A stretch of 64,000 nucleotides of DNA from Rhizobium sp. FKL33. GTDB lineage: Bacteria; Pseudomonadota; Alphaproteobacteria; Rhizobiales; Rhizobiaceae. The position numbers and the translations under genes are program-made. Below, piece by piece: positions 52,330 to 60,841 of this stretch. The notes below the pieces were generated by a model, which ran no database searches, was not told the origin of the DNA, and worked only from the letters and a program-made list of their open reading frames with translations. Each line of letters starts with the position of its first letter. Position 1 is the stretch's first letter. The stretch is from assembly GCF_005222915.1 (NCBI RefSeq), contig NZ_STFX01000022.1, positions 49,472 to 113,471 of the forward strand, read 5' to 3'.

Positions 52330-53343
52330 TCAGAGAATGTGGAAATCCGAAAGCGTCACATCACTGGACTTCACGTCGAGCAGCGTGATCCTGCCGCCAT
52401 CGAATTCGATGAGCGTGTTGTCGCCCTTGGCTGTTATGAAGATGCCTTTCTTGGATTCCACGCCGAGATAGTCCTGTTTCTGTCCTCCGCCCACGGCGTC
52501 GAAATCCGTGACGATATCTGCGCCGTCGCCATCGAAAAATGCGAATGTGTCGGACCCCGCGCCGCCCGTCAGACGGTCATTGCCGACGTGCCCCTCGAGA
52601 TAATTGTTGTTCTTGTCGCCGGTGATCCTATCGGCATATTCCGATCCGTAGATCTCCTCGAAACTGTCGAACACGCTTGTCCCGGCGCCATCGAACTGCT
52701 GGAAACTGACGCTCCCCTTGGCGAGCGAAACGGTGACGCCTTTCGCAGCATAGTAGAAGTCGAGCATGTCGCTGCCGCTTCCGCCGTGAAACGTGTCCTT
52801 CCCAGGCGCCATCACGACAATATCGTTGCCGGAGTCGCCATAAATCGTATCGGAGCCCGCATATCCATTGACCACGTCGTTACCGCCTCCGGCATGGATC
52901 GTATCGTCGCCTTCCTGGCTGAATATCTCTTCGTTTCGGTTCGTGCCCGTCACGCGGTCAGCGTACTCGGAGCCCCAGAGCCCCTCGACGCTGGTGAAGC
53001 GGACCTTTGCCTTGGCGCCGTCCGTCACAAAACTGGCCACTCCGCTGCCGAGATCGACGGTGACGCCTTTATCGGCGAAGTAGAAATCAAGATAGTCTAC
53101 GCCCAGACCGCCATTGGCGGTGTCCGTACCGGCGCTGAGCACGAATGTATCCTCGCCGTTTCCACCAACCATAAGATCGTTTCCGATGCCGCCGAGCAAC
53201 ACGTCGTCGCCGTCGCCGCCATAAAGCTTGTCGTTGCCCTTCAGACCCCAAAGCGTATCGTCTCCGCCCAGTCCCTGGATCACGTCGTCTTTATTGGTGC
53301 CCTGAAGCGTGTTGTCGCCGATATCACCCTTTTTCGTCGCCAT
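52330..53343 (-). CDS. RTX-type calcium-binding secreted protein 4
   Basis: 337 residues, RTX repeats through most of the length. Blocks such as [20 protein letters not shown] and [19 protein letters not shown] alternate with a beta insert that occurs twice ([19 protein letters not shown] and [19 protein letters not shown]), each followed by GSEYADR. It ends [21 protein letters not shown] 2 has the same kind of alternation. Probably exported by type I secretion; function unknown. Confidence 0.87.
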   Translation of the reverse strand: MATKKGDIGDNTLQGTNKDDVIQGLGGDDTLWGLKGNDKLYGGDGDDVLLGGIGNDLMVGGNGEDTFVLSAGTDTANGGLGVDYLDFYFADKGVTVDLGSGVASFVTDGAKAKVRFTSVEGLWGSEYADRVTGTNRNEEIFSQEGDDTIHAGGGNDVVNGYAGSDTIYGDSGNDIVVMAPGKDTFHGGSGSDMLDFYYAAKGVTVSLAKGSVSFQQFDGAGTSVFDSFEEIYGSEYADRITGDKNNNYLEGHVGNDRLTGGAGSDTFAFFDGDGADIVTDFDAVGGGQKQDYLGVESKKGIFITAKGDNTLIEFDGGRITLLDVKSSDVTLSDFHIL

Positions 53344-53443
53344 GCCGAGGCCCTCTCCCGATCTTGAAACAGGAAGATACTAGCCCGATCGGTAACGATT
53401 TGGAAACCATGACGAGATGGTTCGGCAAGCAAAGATTCTTGTC

Positions 53444-53803
53444 TTAGCGATCTCTGCTCAAGCCCTTTTCGGCGAGCTCAGCCTCATAGGAGGCAAACAA
53501 CTGCTCGCCAGTCTCGCCGAGCTCGCGCAGATACCGCCAAGTAAAAATGCCGCTGTCATGCATGTCGTCGAAGCCGATGCGGACGGCGTAATTGCCCTGC
53601 GGCGAGACGGAGAGGATCATGACATTGCGCTTGCCGGGCACAGTCACTTTCTGGCCCGGGCCATGGCCCTGCACTTCCGCCGACGGCGAAAGAACGCGCA
53701 GCATCTCGGCCGGTAAGGTGAAACGGGCTCCGTCGTCATAGACGACGGTCAGCGTCTTGCGATCGGGGGAAATACGGATTTCGGTTGGCCAGTATTCGGT
53801 CAT
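53444..53803 (-). CDS. DUF971 domain protein
   Basis: 119 residues of DUF971, the fold found at the N-terminus of gamma-butyrobetaine hydroxylases and in proteins linked to iron-sulfur work. Family stretches are WPTEIRISPDRKTLTVVYDD, LPAEMLRVLSPSAEV, NYAVRIGFDDMHDSGIFTW and YLREL. It is divergent from moaA, whose product needs 4Fe-4S clusters, so a shared iron-sulfur link is possible. Confidence 0.88.
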   Translation of the reverse strand: MTEYWPTEIRISPDRKTLTVVYDDGARFTLPAEMLRVLSPSAEVQGHGPGQKVTVPGKRNVMILSVSPQGNYAVRIGFDDMHDSGIFTWRYLRELGETGEQLFASYEAELAEKGLSRDR

Positions 53804-53943
53804 GCGTCACCTCTGGGCCGTTCAATAAGACAAGCCATGTCGCAGGGGCAAGACATTTCGCCTTTAAATCGGTTATGCTGAGCCTATATGAAACTTGACC
53901 CGAAGACCGAAATTCCGAAGATGGGGTTCGGAGGAGCAAGCGC

Positions 53944-54981
53944 ATGAACATCATTTCCGGTCCGATCGCGCGCGATGCGGCGCAGGCGCCGATGATCGAT
54001 CCTTTCGGTCGCATGGTCAGTTATCTCCGCGTCTCGGTCACCGACCGCTGCGATTTTCGCTGCACCTATTGCATGGCGGAAAAGATGGTGTTCCTGCCCA
54101 AGAAGGACCTTCTGACGCTCGAAGAGCTGGAGCGGCTCTGTTCCGCCTTCATCGACAAGGGCGTGAAAAAGCTGCGGCTGACCGGCGGCGAGCCGCTTGT
54201 CCGCCACAACATCATGCATCTGATCCGGGCGCTCGGCCGCAAGGTGCGTGAAGGCAGCCTCGAAGAACTGACGCTGACAACGAACGGCTCGCAACTGTCT
54301 CGCTTCGCGGGCGAGTTGGCCGACAACGGCGTACGACGCATCAATGTTTCCATCGACACGCTCGACCCCGAAAAATTCCGCCAGATCACCCGCACCGGCG
54401 ATCTCGCCAAGGTTCTGGAAGGCGTGGACGCCGCCCAGAAGGCCGGCCTGAAGATCAAGATCAACGCCGTCGCGCTCAAGGATTTCAACGACCGTGAATT
54501 GCCGGAGATCATGCGCTGGGCGCATGGTCGCGGCATGGACATGACCGTGATCGAAACCATGCCGATGGGCGAGATCGAGGAAGACCGCACCGACCGCTAT
54601 CTTCCCCTTTCGGCGCTGCGCGCCGATCTCGAAAGCCGGTTCACGCTGAAGGACATCCCCTTCCGCACCGGCGGCCCGGCCCGTTATGTCACGGTCGAGG
54701 AGACGGGCGGACGGCTCGGCTTCATCACGCCGATGACGCATAATTTCTGCGAGAGCTGCAACCGCGTGCGCCTTACCTGCACCGGCACGCTCTATATGTG
54801 CCTCGGTCAGGAGGATGCCGCCGATCTTCGCGCCGTGCTCCGGTCGAGCGACGACGACGCGGTTCTTTCGGCGGCGATCGACGAGGCCATCCGCCGCAAG
54901 CCCCGCGGCCACGATTTCATCATCGACAGGACGCATAACCGCCCCGCCGTGTCGCGCCATATGAGCGTCACCGGCGGCTGA
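53944..54981 (+). CDS. moaA: GTP 3',8-cyclase, molybdenum cofactor biosynthesis
   Basis: 345 residues. N-terminal radical-SAM cluster [11 protein letters not shown]-binding TGGEPLVRH, and the C-terminal cluster region [20 protein letters not shown], then TGG at the end. It converts GTP to 3',8-cyclo-GTP with MoaC as partner. GGAGGAG precedes ATG 53944. The other cofactor genes here are mobA, mobB and the fused gene at 9.6-11.2 kb. Confidence 0.97.
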   Translation: MNIISGPIARDAAQAPMIDPFGRMVSYLRVSVTDRCDFRCTYCMAEKMVFLPKKDLLTLEELERLCSAFIDKGVKKLRLTGGEPLVRHNIMHLIRALGRKVREGSLEELTLTTNGSQLSRFAGELADNGVRRINVSIDTLDPEKFRQITRTGDLAKVLEGVDAAQKAGLKIKINAVALKDFNDRELPEIMRWAHGRGMDMTVIETMPMGEIEEDRTDRYLPLSALRADLESRFTLKDIPFRTGGPARYVTVEETGGRLGFITPMTHNFCESCNRVRLTCTGTLYMCLGQEDAADLRAVLRSSDDDAVLSAAIDEAIRRKPRGHDFIIDRTHNRPAVSRHMSVTGG

Positions 54982-55256
54982 CTTGCGCCGGCTATTTCTC
55001 CCCAAATCTGTCGCCTCACCTCCCGTGGCGGGCGAACCTGCGAGGTCGGACGATGGCGCAACGATCAGGCTGCCATCGCCGGCGCTGGACGATAATGGTC
55101 TCTGCTTCAACTGCGCCAGAGCAGCCAGGCGCGCTTGCCCCTGAGTAAGGCTGACACATCACCGGATTTTTCGCCTGACGTTGCGTTAACCCTATAATTT
55201 AGCAAAAATTTGAACCATCGCGGGTAGGACTACTTTCAACTAACGAGGGGATTGCG

Positions 55257-56675
55257 ATGAAGGATCTCACGGCGGATGCCGGTAGTCTGTTCATACGCCG
55301 TTTGATTCTGCCGCTTTGCACTTTGGTCGCAGGGCTGATCGTGCTGGCTTTCGCCGGTCTTTTGTGGATCGCGGATTACCAGACGCAGGTCGCGGTGAAG
55401 CACCAATCCCGCCTGGCCCGGCATGCTCTCGAGGTGCAGGCGGAACGGCTCGGGCCGAGCGCTTCCGACTATGGCTATTGGGACGATGCGGTCGCCAACA
55501 TCGTCGACAAGCCCGATCTCGCCTGGATGCGCGCCCAGATCGGCGCAGGCCCCGAACAAACGCTGGGTCTCGATTTCTCCTTCGTCATCGATCCCAACGG
55601 CAAGACGATCTACTCTTATGTCAAGGGTAGCAAATACAACAGCGATCGCGTCATCGAACTGCCGCATGCTTTCCGCCTGGCCTATCGCGCCTGGCTCAAG
55701 AATCCATCAAAGACATTCGCCGCCGTCGTCCCCTATCAGAGCCTGGCCGTGACCATCGCAGTGGCGCCCGTCATCTCCGTCACCGACGCGAACCGTCCTC
55801 CGACGGGCTACGCCATCGTCTTCGTCGACCGTTTCGACGACACGGCGCTCCGGCGGCTGGAGCAGAATTTCGACCTCGCCGATCTCCGTCTCTCCAACCT
55901 CGCCGAGGAAGCGCCGCATCCGGACTCCGCCGTGGAAATCCGGGGCTACGCCAGCGACGGCAAGAAAACGTTCCTGATTTGGGATCCCTCGCGCCCCGGC
56001 GAACAGATGCTGCGCATCGTCATGCCGTTCTTCACGCTGCTGGTTCTGGCGCTCGGGGTTCTCGGTCTGTTGCTCGCCCGCTTCATCCGCAATTCGAGCC
56101 GGCTCATCTCCGACCGCGAACAGCGCGCCGGCTCAGACAGTCTCACCGGCCTCGCAAACCGCGCACGGTTGAACACGGAACTCGAAGAAGCGGTCAGCCG
56201 CGTCTCGCGCGGCTTCAGCGGCGTCACTGTGATGTATATCGATCTCGACGGCTTCAAGCAGGTCAACGACCGTTATGGTCATGCCGGCGGCGACGAGCTG
56301 CTGCAGGAAGTGGCGCGGCGACTGAAAGATTGCCTGCGCTCAAACGACCTCGTGGCGCGTCTCGGCGGCGACGAGTTCGTGGTGCTGATGACCGGATGGA
56401 TCGAACGCAGCTACATCCAGGCCATCGCAACCCGCATCCTGCTGTCCGTCGGCAAGCCCATCGCCCTGTCCTCGGGACAGGAGGCATATATCGGCTGTTC
56501 GATCGGCATCGCCGATTCCTGGGAGCCGGGGGTCACGGGGAGCGCCCTGTTGAAGGCGGCCGACGCCGCGCTCTACGAAGCCAAGGCGGCGGGAAAGAAC
56601 ACGCTGAGATTCCATTTCGACCCTGCGCAGCACCAGGAAGCGCGCCGCGAAGAACACATCGCCGTGGCTGTCTGA
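55257..56675 (+). CDS. CHASE4-GGDEF diguanylate cyclase
   Basis: 472 residues. Membrane segment LILPLCTLVAGLIVLAFAGL, a periplasmic CHASE4 domain (SASDYGYWDDAVANIVDKPD), second segment MPFFTLLVLALGVLGLLLA and a GGDEF domain (GSDSLTGLANRARLN, YIDLDGFKQVNDRYGHAGGD). The active site RLGGDEFVVLM is intact, and an I-site RSND sits 5 residues before it. It should sense an extracytoplasmic signal and make c-di-GMP. Confidence 0.93.
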   Translation: MKDLTADAGSLFIRRLILPLCTLVAGLIVLAFAGLLWIADYQTQVAVKHQSRLARHALEVQAERLGPSASDYGYWDDAVANIVDKPDLAWMRAQIGAGPEQTLGLDFSFVIDPNGKTIYSYVKGSKYNSDRVIELPHAFRLAYRAWLKNPSKTFAAVVPYQSLAVTIAVAPVISVTDANRPPTGYAIVFVDRFDDTALRRLEQNFDLADLRLSNLAEEAPHPDSAVEIRGYASDGKKTFLIWDPSRPGEQMLRIVMPFFTLLVLALGVLGLLLARFIRNSSRLISDREQRAGSDSLTGLANRARLNTELEEAVSRVSRGFSGVTVMYIDLDGFKQVNDRYGHAGGDELLQEVARRLKDCLRSNDLVARLGGDEFVVLMTGWIERSYIQAIATRILLSVGKPIALSSGQEAYIGCSIGIADSWEPGVTGSALLKAADAALYEAKAAGKNTLRFHFDPAQHQEARREEHIAVAV

Positions 56676-56722
56676 CGCATCGCCGTCTTCGGCGCTGGTC
56701 CGGGCGCTCTATTCCGTCTAAA

Positions 56723-56820
56723 GCATGTCGCCCGAAAGCGATCACCGGTTTCGGGCGACATGCTTACAAACAATGAGTTAAAGCGCATGGAGCGAATCTG
56801 AAAGATCGCGGCGCGCTTTA
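56723..56820. repeat. Rhizobial-type palindromic intergenic element
   Basis: Two stem-loops in tandem. The first is a 15-bp perfect stem, GCATGTCGCCCGAAA/TTTCGGGCGACATGC (56723-56737, 56749-56763). The second is TAAAGCGC/GCGCTTTA (56779-56786, 56813-56820) around a conserved-looking centre (GCGAATCTGAAAGATCGCG). This layout resembles the ABC or RIME-type mosaic elements spread in Rhizobiales genomes; the match is from memory, not a search. Confidence 0.6.
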
Positions 56821-56903
56821 GAGGACGACCACGCGCAGCGCGACGCGCGCCGCCGCAGGCATGAGGGAGTGCGCTTCGTCATGTCAGGTCTCCCCAGGGA
56901 GGA

Positions 56904-57806
56904 ATGTTGTCTGACAATCACAATTTTCGCGGCGCGTCCCTGATGGCGCTGGCCATGGCCGGCTTCGCGCTGAACGACGCAATGGTCCGAGTTGTCGCGG
57001 CTGATATGAATGCCGGGCAGATCATGCTGCTGAGGGGGGCCTTGACCACCCTGATCATCGCCTTGTTCGCCTGGCGGACCAAACCGTCCGTTTCCCTTTC
57101 GATGTTGCGCGATCGCGCGCTCTTGCTGCGGACTCTCTGCGAAGCGCTCGCGGCGATGACCTATGTCCATGCCCTGAGCCTGCTGCCGCTGTCCAACGCC
57201 GCCTCGATCCTGCAGGCGCTTCCGCTTGTCGTGACGATGGGCGCAGCGGTTTTCCTGGGCGAAAAGGTCGGCTGGCGACGGTGGCTGGCGATCGGGACGG
57301 GATTTGCCGGCGTGCTGGTCATCATCCGGCCGGGCGGCGACGGTTTCAGCGCCGCCTCGCTCCTCGTGGTCGCCAGCGTGTTTCTCGCAGCGGCGCGGGA
57401 TCTTGCCACCAAACGCATCAAGGCCGGCGCTCCGACGCTTCTGGTGTCGGGCGCCGCTTCCATCGCCGTCACCCTGAGCGGCGCCCTGCTCGTCGCGCCG
57501 CTGGGTGGGTGGCGCACGCCCGCATCTCTAGACCTCGCAGCCTTGTGCTTTGGCGCCTTGATGTTGTTCACCGCCTATCAGACGCTGATCATGGCGATGC
57601 GCACCGGCGACATCTCCTTCATCGCGCCCTTCCGCTACACGAGCCTGTTATGGTCGATCCTGCTCGGCGTCGTCTTCCTCGGCGAGCGCCTGGATATGTG
57701 GATCATCTCGGGCGCAGGGATTGTCGTCGTCGCCGGCGTCTATATGTTCTACCGGGAAAACAAGCTGCAGCGGCAGACCGCGTCCGCGAGCAAAACCATA
57801 TCGTGA
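56904..57806 (+). CDS. EamA/DMT-family transporter
   Basis: 300 residues with ten membrane segments in two EamA repeats. Signature patterns are ALSLLPLSNAASILQALPLV and VVFLGERLDMWIISGAGIVV. DMT exporters move metabolites across the inner membrane; the substrate is unknown. mobA starts 7 bases after the stop, so it is probably the first gene of the operon. GGGAGG precedes the ATG. Confidence 0.9.
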   Translation: MLSDNHNFRGASLMALAMAGFALNDAMVRVVAADMNAGQIMLLRGALTTLIIALFAWRTKPSVSLSMLRDRALLLRTLCEALAAMTYVHALSLLPLSNAASILQALPLVVTMGAAVFLGEKVGWRRWLAIGTGFAGVLVIIRPGGDGFSAASLLVVASVFLAAARDLATKRIKAGAPTLLVSGAASIAVTLSGALLVAPLGGWRTPASLDLAALCFGALMLFTAYQTLIMAMRTGDISFIAPFRYTSLLWSILLGVVFLGERLDMWIISGAGIVVVAGVYMFYRENKLQRQTASASKTIS

Positions 57807-57813
57807 GCATGCC

Positions 57814-58452
57814 ATGCCCAAACCCAAGCCGCGCCCTGGCGTCATACTGAGCGGCGGCCGATCGTCCCGCATGGGGCGCCCCAAGGCGTTGCTGCCGTTT
57901 GGCGCTGGCCGCCTGATCGACCATATCGCGGCCCGTCTCGCGCCGCAGGTCGACAGCCTTGCCGTGAATTCGAACGATCCCGACCTCCGCGTCGACGGCG
58001 CACCGGCATTTCCGGATATTGCACCGGGTTTTCAGGGCCCTCTTGCCGGCCTGCAGGCTGCGCTCCGTCATACGAGCCGCGCGCATCCAGAGGCAACCCA
58101 TCTGGCTGTGGTGACGGTCGACACGCCTTTTTTCCCGACCGACCTGTTCGACAGTTTGCGCGCTGCGCTGGAGAGCGACGGCGATGTGGCGCTCGCCGCT
58201 TCGCATGGACGCATGCATCCCGTCACGGGTCTCTGGCCCGTCTCAGTTCTAGAGGCGCTCGACGCTTGGCTCGCGGCACCGCCGACGCTCAAGGTCCGCG
58301 CCTTTCTCGACGACAAGCCAATCCGGGTGGTCGAATTCGACGCGGCGATTACCGCAGCCGGAGTCATCGACCCCTTCTTCAACATCAACACGCCCGACGA
58401 TCTCGCAGAGGCGCTCAGGCATCTCGGCGCGGCGGCCGGAGGCGTCGAATGA
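57814..58452 (+). CDS. mobA: Molybdenum cofactor guanylyltransferase
   Basis: 212 residues. The nucleotide-binding LSGGRSSRMGRPKALLPFG loop, VVTVDTPFFPTDLFD and HPVTGLWPVSVLEAL match MobA. It joins GMP to molybdopterin to make the guanine dinucleotide cofactor. ATG 57814. The stop overlaps the mobB start as ATGA. Confidence 0.93.
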   Translation: MPKPKPRPGVILSGGRSSRMGRPKALLPFGAGRLIDHIAARLAPQVDSLAVNSNDPDLRVDGAPAFPDIAPGFQGPLAGLQAALRHTSRAHPEATHLAVVTVDTPFFPTDLFDSLRAALESDGDVALAASHGRMHPVTGLWPVSVLEALDAWLAAPPTLKVRAFLDDKPIRVVEFDAAITAAGVIDPFFNINTPDDLAEALRHLGAAAGGVE

Positions 58453-59420
58453 TGGATCGGCAGACGAAGATCTTTGGCGTCACCGGCTGGAAAAATTCCG
58501 GCAAGACGGGTCTCGTGGTGCGGTTGGTGCGCGAGCTGACGGCGCGCGGTTACGCGGTCTCGACCATCAAGCACGCCCATCACGATTGCGACGTCGACCG
58601 CCCCGGCGCCGATTCCCACCAGCATCGCGAGGCAGGGGCACAGGAAGTGGCGCTGGTCTCGGGCGCGCGCGTGGCGGTGATGCAGGAACTGCGCGGCGCG
58701 CCGGAGCCGAGCCTCGACGACATCCTCTCCCGGCTCTCGCCCTGCGACATCGTGCTGGTCGAAGGTTACAAACGCGAAGCGATTCCCAAGATCGAGACCA
58801 GGCGCCGGGAGGCGCGAAGCACGTCGCCTCTTGCCCCTCTCGATCCGCTGATCCTGGCGGTGGCCGCCGATTTTCCCGCCGATACGGACGGTCTCCCCTG
58901 TTTCGAGCTCGACGACGCCGAGAGCCTTGCCGATTTCATTCTCAAGAATCTCGGGCTCTCCAACACCGGCCCGCGACGACAACATCAGCTCCGCACTCTG
59001 AACCAGAAGGAACGAGACACCGCCATGACCGACCGCCCGGCCCGCCCAGAAATCTCCGGCGAACTAACCCTGCGCACGCTGGCAATGCCCGGCGACGCCA
59101 ATGCCGCCGGCGATATTTTCGGCGGCTGGGTCATGGCGCAGATGGACCTGGCCTGCGGCATTCGCGCCGCCGAACGCGCCCATGGCCGCGTGGTGACCGC
59201 AGCGGTCAAGGAAATGGCCTTCGAACTGCCGGTGAAGATCGGGGATACGCTGTGCATCTACACCGACATTGTCCGGGTCGGCCGCACATCGATCACCTTG
59301 AATGTGGAGGCCTGGGCGCAGCGCTATCTGTCGCCGCGGATGGAAAAGGTCACCGGCGCCACTTTCGTGATGGTGGCGCTCGATCAGGACGGCAAGCCGA
59401 CCGTCGTGCCGGAGGACTGA
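58449..59420 (+). CDS. mobB: MobB GTP-binding protein fused in frame to a YciA-like acyl-CoA thioesterase
   Basis: 323 residues in one open frame. Residues 1 to about 172 are MobB: P-loop GVTGWKNSGKTGLVVRLVRE, STIKHAHHDCDVDRPGADSH and LVEGYKREAIPKIE. A linker (TGPRRQHQLRTLNQKERDTA) leads with no stop into the hot-dog thioesterase from residue 193. I checked the codons 58920-59025 one by one: none is a stop. A TGA exists one frame over at 58999-59001, where an ordinary mobB end could have been. MobB assists MobA with GTP. A fused product or two products from one frame are both possible. Confidence 0.8.
   Translation: MMDRQTKIFGVTGWKNSGKTGLVVRLVRELTARGYAVSTIKHAHHDCDVDRPGADSHQHREAGAQEVALVSGARVAVMQELRGAPEPSLDDILSRLSPCDIVLVEGYKREAIPKIETRRREARSTSPLAPLDPLILAVAADFPADTDGLPCFELDDAESLADFILKNLGLSNTGPRRQHQLRTLNQKERDTAMTDRPARPEISGELTLRTLAMPGDANAAGDIFGGWVMAQMDLACGIRAAERAHGRVVTAAVKEMAFELPVKIGDTLCIYTDIVRVGRTSITLNVEAWAQRYLSPRMEKVTGATFVMVALDQDGKPTVVPED
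59025..59420 (+). CDS. YciA-like acyl-CoA thioesterase (internal start in the mobB frame)
   Basis: 131 residues if translated from ATG 59025, with GAAGGAACGAG upstream as a usable ribosome-binding site. Hot-dog thioesterase signature LAMPGDANAAGDIFGGWVMA followed by QMDLA, and VGRTSITLNVEAWAQR. YciA enzymes hydrolyse short and branched acyl-CoAs. It normally exists as a separate protein with a start like MTDRPARPEISGELTLRTLA, which is what stands here, supporting internal initiation. The stop abuts the RDD gene stop (TGATCA). Confidence 0.8.
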   Translation: MTDRPARPEISGELTLRTLAMPGDANAAGDIFGGWVMAQMDLACGIRAAERAHGRVVTAAVKEMAFELPVKIGDTLCIYTDIVRVGRTSITLNVEAWAQRYLSPRMEKVTGATFVMVALDQDGKPTVVPED

Positions 59421-60245
59421 TCAGGCCCGGGCGCGGCCAAAAACGACCAGTTTCGTGCCGGCCAACCAGTCATGAAACGTCTTGCCGCGCCAGACGATGA
59501 ACGGCCCGAAAAACCAGACGAAACCGAAAAGCCAGAATGCGGCGCCAGCGACCATCATCGTGATGCTTGGCATCGTCCATTCCGCCACGACGCCGGGAAC
59601 TTCGGGCGGCGAGAGGACGGCGCCGCCCCACACCGCCGCCTGCCAGGCGAATACTCCAAGCGCTGGCAACAGTTTGAGACTCTCTCGCCTCAGCGCCCGC
59701 TTGTAGTCGAGCGCCCCGCCGTCATCGGTGATCACCCGCAATGAGGTGAGCCATTTTCCCGGACTGCGCTTGCCGCCGCTGATGAAGAAGGCGAGGATGA
59801 GGATGGCGACCGGAATGCTGAAGGACGGCGGCGCGACCGCCATATTTGCCTTTCCATCGGCATCCACGCCGACGGTGATTGTTCGGCTGGACGTGAAACG
59901 ATGGGTCATCCCAGCATCGCCGCCTTCCGAACCGCTGCTGTTGGTCACCGTCAGATATGTCTGGTCCTGCAGGCCAAGAATGCTGACAACACAGAGCGTC
60001 GAGACGCGGCTCTCGCCCTCGATGAGTGGAAAGGCCGTCTCCACGCTCTTCAATGCCGGCAACTCCGCCGGCGCGGGCGCGCAGACGGCCTTCGTCCCGA
60101 CCGAACTCGCGCCGAGATCGACGCCCGCGAGGATTGACATCGGCAGAAGCACGAGCCCCGCCAATACGGAGGCGAGGAGGCAGTCAAGAAGGAATGCCGC
60201 GCCGCGGCGCAGGAAATGGCGCTTGGGGAACTCGGCGTCGTCCAT
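59421..60245 (-). CDS. RDD family membrane protein
   Basis: 274 residues. The RDD family start is seen (HFLRRGAAFLLDCLLASVLA), with membrane segments at the N-terminus, near 145 and near the C-terminus (VAGAAFWLFGFVWFFGPFIV). A loop region of about 100 residues between segments is larger than usual. Function of RDD proteins is mostly unknown. Its stop touches the thioesterase stop with no terminator between. Confidence 0.82.
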   Translation of the reverse strand: MDDAEFPKRHFLRRGAAFLLDCLLASVLAGLVLLPMSILAGVDLGASSVGTKAVCAPAPAELPALKSVETAFPLIEGESRVSTLCVVSILGLQDQTYLTVTNSSGSEGGDAGMTHRFTSSRTITVGVDADGKANMAVAPPSFSIPVAILILAFFISGGKRSPGKWLTSLRVITDDGGALDYKRALRRESLKLLPALGVFAWQAAVWGGAVLSPPEVPGVVAEWTMPSITMMVAGAAFWLFGFVWFFGPFIVWRGKTFHDWLAGTKLVVFGRARA

Positions 60246-60413
60246 CTGTACTCCTTATTCGTCAGAGCCAGCAGAAGTCGCACGCGCTCTTTCGGAGGTC
60301 AACGCCGACATGCAACCAGATGCCCATCCGCGCGTTTTGCGGCCAGCCGTCTTGACCGCGCCGCGAATGAGGCTGATCACCACGGCGCTTCCGTTGTAGA
60401 TGAGGGAATCGCC

Positions 60414-60767
60414 ATGCCTGGCTTCTTCAATCCGTCCGCGCTGCTGCCGATCGGCATGCTGTTTCTGTCCAACATTTTCATGACTTTCGCCTGGTACGGC
60501 CACCTCAAGCACAAGACGACGTCGATCGTCATCGCCATCGTCGCCTCCTGGGGGATCGCTTTCTTCGAATATTGCCTCGCCGTGCCCGCCAACCGTATCG
60601 GCAGCGCTCATTATTCCACCGCCCAGCTCAAGACGATGCAGGAAGTGATAACCCTGGTGGTGTTTGTCGGCTTCTCGGTGTTCTGGCTCAAGGAAAGCGT
60701 CACCATCAACCAGATCATCGGCTTCGCGCTGATCGCGCTCGGCGCGTCCTTCATCTTCCGTTCATGA
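60414..60767 (+). CDS. DUF486 (DMT-like) small membrane protein
   Basis: 117 residues with four membrane segments (PSALLPIGMLFLSNIFMTFA, IVIAIVASWGIAFFEYCLAV, VITLVVFVGFSVFWL, IGFALIALGASFIF) and the family core YCLAVPANRIGSAHYSTAQL. Function unknown; the fold resembles small drug/metabolite transporters. ATG 60414 is chosen; the frame is open further upstream without homology. Confidence 0.88.
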   Translation: MPGFFNPSALLPIGMLFLSNIFMTFAWYGHLKHKTTSIVIAIVASWGIAFFEYCLAVPANRIGSAHYSTAQLKTMQEVITLVVFVGFSVFWLKESVTINQIIGFALIALGASFIFRS

Positions 60768-60841
60768 CGATTCTGCTATCCGCAAATCCGTCAGATTTAG
60801 GAGCCAGGATGGCTTCAAACATTTAGTCGAGGAGCTGTCCC

